From: Brucella intermedia LMG 3301
Lineage (GTDB): Bacteria > Pseudomonadota > Alphaproteobacteria > Rhizobiales > Rhizobiaceae
Direction of reading: 5' to 3'
NCBI RefSeq assembly: GCF_000182645.1
Contig: NZ_ACQA01000002.1
Span: 930,001-994,000, forward strand
Length of the DNA stretch: 64,000 nt
Part shown: one piece after another, positions 61,785-64,000 of the stretch
Position numbering within the stretch: the stretch's first letter is position 1
Layout: every line of letters begins with the position of its first letter
Position numbers and translations under genes: made by a program
Notes under the pieces: generated by a model
What the model saw: only the letters and a program-made list of their open reading frames with translations
The model's database searches: none
Told to the model about the DNA's origin: nothing

Positions 61785-61949
61785 AAGGATCGCGAGTCCC
61801 CATAATTGCGCGGTCCTACAGTTTCCAGAATATCGCCGGGGTGTTTTCTCCTCCTCCCATTCCCTCGGTGATACAAGACCGGATATCCTCCTCCCAAGTC
61901 CGGTCTTCCCCATAAAACACCCGTCGCTTCCTCCCGCGACGGGTGTTTT
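61785..61949 (+). ncRNA. CCTCCTCCC-loop hairpin RNAs (cuckoo/CcsR-like) in the DUF1127 3' region
   Basis: Four stems follow the DUF1127 gene: GGATCGCG/CGCGGTCC (61787/61809), ATCGCCGGGG/CCTCGGTGAT (61832/61863), AAGACCGGA/TCCGGTCTT (61875/61899) and a terminator AAAACACCCGTCGC/GCGACGGGTGTTTT (61914/61936). The loops of the last three carry CTCCTCCTCCC, CCTCCTCCC (61887-61895) and TTCCTCCC, i.e. anti-Shine-Dalgarno sequence. This matches the CcsR array behind ccaF1 in Rhodobacter, processed stress-induced RNAs. Number and ends of mature RNAs are unknown. Confidence 0.82.
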
Positions 61950-61959
61950 CGTTTGGCGA

Positions 61960-62349
61960 TTACCGCGCCGCGACCACCTCTATCTCGACCTTGAACTCCT
62001 CACGCGTGAAACCGGAAACGATCATCAGTGTCGAGGCTGGCGCGGGCTGCGGGAACAGCCGGTCGCGAACATCCATATATGGGTGCATATAGGCTCGGTC
62101 GGTGACATAGGCATTGATACGCACCACATTGGATAGGTCCATGCCTCCATCGCGCAGGATGCGGCTTATATTTTCAAAGCAGAGTTCTGCCTGAGCGCCG
62201 GCGTCTTCCGGTACATTTCCGTCCGGCGCGATGCCGAGCTGACCGGAACAGAAAACCATTTCTGCACCGGCTTTTAACTTCACGCCATGGCTGTAGGCGG
62301 CAAAAGGTGCGGCCATGTCGGCGGGTAGCAGATGTTTCAAAGTGCTCAT
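61960..62349 (-). CDS. RidA/YjgF-family protein lacking the catalytic arginine
   Basis: A 129-residue trimer-forming Rid protein (VFCSGQLGIAPDGNVPEDAGAQAE, GMDLSNVVRINAYVTD, EFKVEIEVVAA). True RidA deaminases need an arginine in the P-A-R-S motif before the C-terminal strand; here the place reads PASTLMI with Ser106, so enamine/imine deaminase activity is doubtful and it belongs to the other Rid subgroups. It is 9 bases after the ferredoxin-reductase gene, in one operon, suggesting a role in a catabolic oxidation. Confidence 0.88.
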   Translation of the reverse strand: MSTLKHLLPADMAAPFAAYSHGVKLKAGAEMVFCSGQLGIAPDGNVPEDAGAQAELCFENISRILRDGGMDLSNVVRINAYVTDRAYMHPYMDVRDRLFPQPAPASTLMIVSGFTREEFKVEIEVVAAR

Positions 62350-62358
62350 CGTATATCC

Positions 62359-63591
62359 TCAAGCTTTCGGCGCAGCGGCCAGCATTTCTTTCAACCTTGC
62401 CGCCCCGGCAGCAACATCTGCTTCGCTCGGACTAATGCCCGCGGCCAGGAGCCGACGCGCGATCATATGATCTGCCGGGCGATTGATGGAATCTACAGCG
62501 ACAAGCCTGTCACCGGCAAAGTGAAAGATGGAGAATGCATTTTCTTCCGGGTTTCCCGAAAGGATATGCCGGTCGGCATCAAAGGACAGGCCTGCCGTCT
62601 GCAACTTCATATCGCCCTGATCCGACCAGAACCATGCAATTTCCCTAAACGGCGCCTCGCGGCCCACAATGGTACGAGCGACATGCTTTGCCTGATCTGT
62701 CGCATTTTGCACCGATTCAAGCCGCACCCGACGACCGGCCTGAAAATGATCATAGCTTACGCAATCGCCGATAGCGTAGACGTGGCCCGCAGACGTGCGC
62801 AGGTTCTCATCCACAACAATGCCGTTGTCGATCGCAAGCCCAGCCATAACAGCAAGCTCCACGTTTGGCACCGCACCCGTACCGATCACAACCATATCGG
62901 CCGGGAATTTGGTTCCGTCTGCAGCTTCCACGCCTGTCACGCGACCATTTTCACCCTCAATGGCCGTCACGCCGAGACCCGTCAAAACTGTGATACTGGC
63001 GGCGCGGCTCCGCGCTTCCACGTGGGCGGAGATGTGCGTTGCAACCGAACGCCCCAGCACACGAGGTGCTGCCTCGATCAGAACCGTTTTTTTGCCAAGC
63101 GCGATCGCGCTATGAGCCATTTCCAGACCAATAAAGCCGCCGCCAATAATGACCACATTCTCAACACTGGGCATTGCTGCCGCGATGCGGCGGGCATCCT
63201 CCATCCGGCGGAGCGTGAAAACACCGTCAAGCTCGACACCTGACAAATTGGGAATGCGAGCACGCGCACCGGTCGCGAAGATCAGTTCCGACCAGCTCAG
63301 GACTCGCCCGTCATCAAGTGTGACCGTCTTGTCTGCAATAGATACGGCATCGACGCGATGGCCAAACATCATCTCGATATTATTGTCGCGATAGGCCGAT
63401 TCCGGACGCAGAACCAGACCGCCCCCTTCCGGCGCTTTCAGATAGGATTTCGACAGTGGGGGCTTATGATAGGGAATATCGGTTTCGTCATTGATGAGAA
63501 TGATTTCGCCTGCATAGCCTTCCTGCCGAAGACTGATCGCAGCCTGCGAGCCAGCATGGCCAGCCCCAATGATAATGCATCTTTCGTCCAT
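62359..63591 (-). CDS. Ferredoxin/rubredoxin reductase-like FAD-NAD(P)H oxidoreductase
   Basis: A 410-residue flavoprotein with FAD-binding CIIIGAGHAGSQAAISLR at the N-terminus, YHKPPLSKSYL, a central NAD(P)-binding VVIIGGGFIGLEMA, the FAD contact VYAIGDCVSYDH, and a C-terminal reductase domain. It belongs to the group that passes electrons from NAD(P)H to a ferredoxin or rubredoxin of an oxygenase (PuxA, ThcD, RhbD-like). No ferredoxin or P450/dioxygenase gene is in the window. Operon with the Rid protein. Confidence 0.9.
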   Translation of the reverse strand: MDERCIIIGAGHAGSQAAISLRQEGYAGEIILINDETDIPYHKPPLSKSYLKAPEGGGLVLRPESAYRDNNIEMMFGHRVDAVSIADKTVTLDDGRVLSWSELIFATGARARIPNLSGVELDGVFTLRRMEDARRIAAAMPSVENVVIIGGGFIGLEMAHSAIALGKKTVLIEAAPRVLGRSVATHISAHVEARSRAASITVLTGLGVTAIEGENGRVTGVEAADGTKFPADMVVIGTGAVPNVELAVMAGLAIDNGIVVDENLRTSAGHVYAIGDCVSYDHFQAGRRVRLESVQNATDQAKHVARTIVGREAPFREIAWFWSDQGDMKLQTAGLSFDADRHILSGNPEENAFSIFHFAGDRLVAVDSINRPADHMIARRLLAAGISPSEADVAAGAARLKEMLAAAPKA

Positions 63592-63705
63592 AGGACCTCC
63601 GGAACTTTCCGCACATCATAAACCTGTCGCGGCCCGTCACGTGACCAAATAGCCACGGATTCACACCTTAATTGCACGCAATCCGTATATTTAAAACATT
63701 TAGTT

Positions 63706-63719
63706 TGACCGATCGGTCA
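63706..63719. promoter_or_regulatory. Candidate TetR-family operator
   Basis: TGACCGATCGGTCA is a perfect 14-bp palindrome of the form often bound by TetR-family repressors. It overlaps a possible -35 TTGACC on the plus strand, 119 bases before the creatininase-like gene, and is 115 bases upstream of the flavoprotein gene. Confidence 0.5.
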
Positions 63720-63755
63720 GATTGTTTAGTAGGATGCACTCAAATCTGGTTTGAC

Positions 63756-63803
63756 GCGCATCTTGTTCCGAAAACCGTTTCACACTTTTCGGGATGCGCT
63801 CTA
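63756..63803 (-). repeat. Partial dispersed repeat
   Basis: GCGCATC...AAAACCGTTTCACACTTTT...GATGCGCTC; on the minus strand it contains AAAAGTGTGAAACGGTTTT, identical to the middle of the repeat at 37525. GCGCATC and GATGCGC at its ends can pair. A shorter relative of the same family. Confidence 0.65.
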
Positions 63804-63837
63804 ACGCCCTTGGCCCGAGCGTGTAGGAGTTGCAGTC

Positions 63838-64000
63838 TTGAAACGATATTGGTCCGATTATACGAGCGAGGCATTCTCCCGCCTCGAGCGTGAGAAGCTC
63901 GTGGCGGTTCTGCCGGTTGGTGCAATCGAGCAGCACGGACCACACCTTCCGCTGGCCGTCGACGCTGCCATCGTTGACGGCATGGTCAAGGAAACCATCG
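63838..64000 (+). CDS. Creatininase-family amidohydrolase (partial, cut by window end)
   Basis: A frame opens at TTG 63838, 9 bases after TAGGAG, and runs off the end of the window. The 54 visible residues include VLPVGAIEQHGPHLPLAVD, the creatininase metal-binding signature (Glu, His, Asp). Members hydrolyse creatinine or other cyclic amides, or act in riboflavin-like and mycofactocin pathways; substrate undecided. The TTG start and the truncation are why it is easily missed. Confidence 0.85.
   Translation, partial: MKRYWSDYTSEAFSRLEREKLVAVLPVGAIEQHGPHLPLAVDAAIVDGMVKETI

Noticed and set aside
1-64000. Search for tRNA, rRNA, CRISPR arrays, insertion sequences, phage or toxin-antitoxin genes
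   Set aside because: None seen. Composition and gene types look uniform across the window, with no island boundary.

Overview
The window looks like part of the second chromosome of a Brucella/Ochrobactrum-type alphaproteobacterium (Rhizobiales). The lumazine synthase at 5458 is nearly the Brucella BLS antigen protein, but with many substitutions, so I favour a Brucella anthropi/Ochrobactrum-like species over a classical Brucella. Rhizobiales hallmarks include an RHE_PE00001/DUF1612 protein, smoEFGKS/mtlK, an Irr-type iron box, a DUF1127 gene followed by CCTCCTCCC-loop RNA hairpins, and several copies of a dispersed AGAGCATTTCC...GAGCGGTTCC repeat. No tRNA, rRNA, CRISPR, transposase or phage gene is visible. 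This is core or stable accessory metabolism, not an island.

Layout. 1-110: small membrane peptide gene. 239-4653: CUT1 sugar ABC transporter (minus strand). 5222-5934: FMN riboswitch and ribH2. 5952-7242: fdhD divergent from a TIGR01244 phosphatase-like gene. 7312-10408: membrane protein and an MHYT-GGDEF-EAL protein. 10566-14686: ferric iron ABC system. 14848-16176: FAD oxidoreductase. 16180-18914: copper and oxidative stress genes (sodC, a frameshifted multicopper oxidase, a Cys/His/Met-rich small protein). 19150-20430: MHS-family MFS transporter. 20501-22836: ahpC-ahpD with divergent oxyR. 22833-23939: DUF1612 regulator-like protein. 23954-31525: myo-inositol catabolism (iolG, iolR-type regulator, iolC-DUF2090 fusion, iolD, iolE, iolB). 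31610-32053: Nudix. 32078-37384: an AfuABC-like ABC system with an inositol-monophosphatase-family enzyme. 37698-42038: putA and divergent putR. 42044-51298: sorbitol/mannitol operon (smoE-F-G-K-S, zinc ADH, mtlK) and a LacI regulator. 51335-55609: efeU-efeO-efeB-efeM iron uptake operon with an Irr box upstream. 56200-56380: candidate orphan small RNA. 56593-61110: gcvTHP under a tandem glycine riboswitch. 61609-61949: DUF1127 gene and its 3' hairpin RNA. 61960-63591: RidA-family protein and ferredoxin-reductase-like flavoprotein. 63838-end: start of a creatininase-family gene.

The region serves carbon scavenging (hexoses, inositol, polyols, proline, glycine, probably a phosphorylated compound), iron acquisition by two unrelated routes, and peroxide/copper defence. 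No wholly new system is evident. The points most worth following are the two CCTCCTCCC hairpin RNAs (one without a DUF1127 partner), the AfuA-like transporter paired with a phosphatase, the one-base frameshift in the multicopper oxidase, the OxyR lacking its second disulfide cysteine, and the Irr box at the efe operon with its extra EfeM-like protein.
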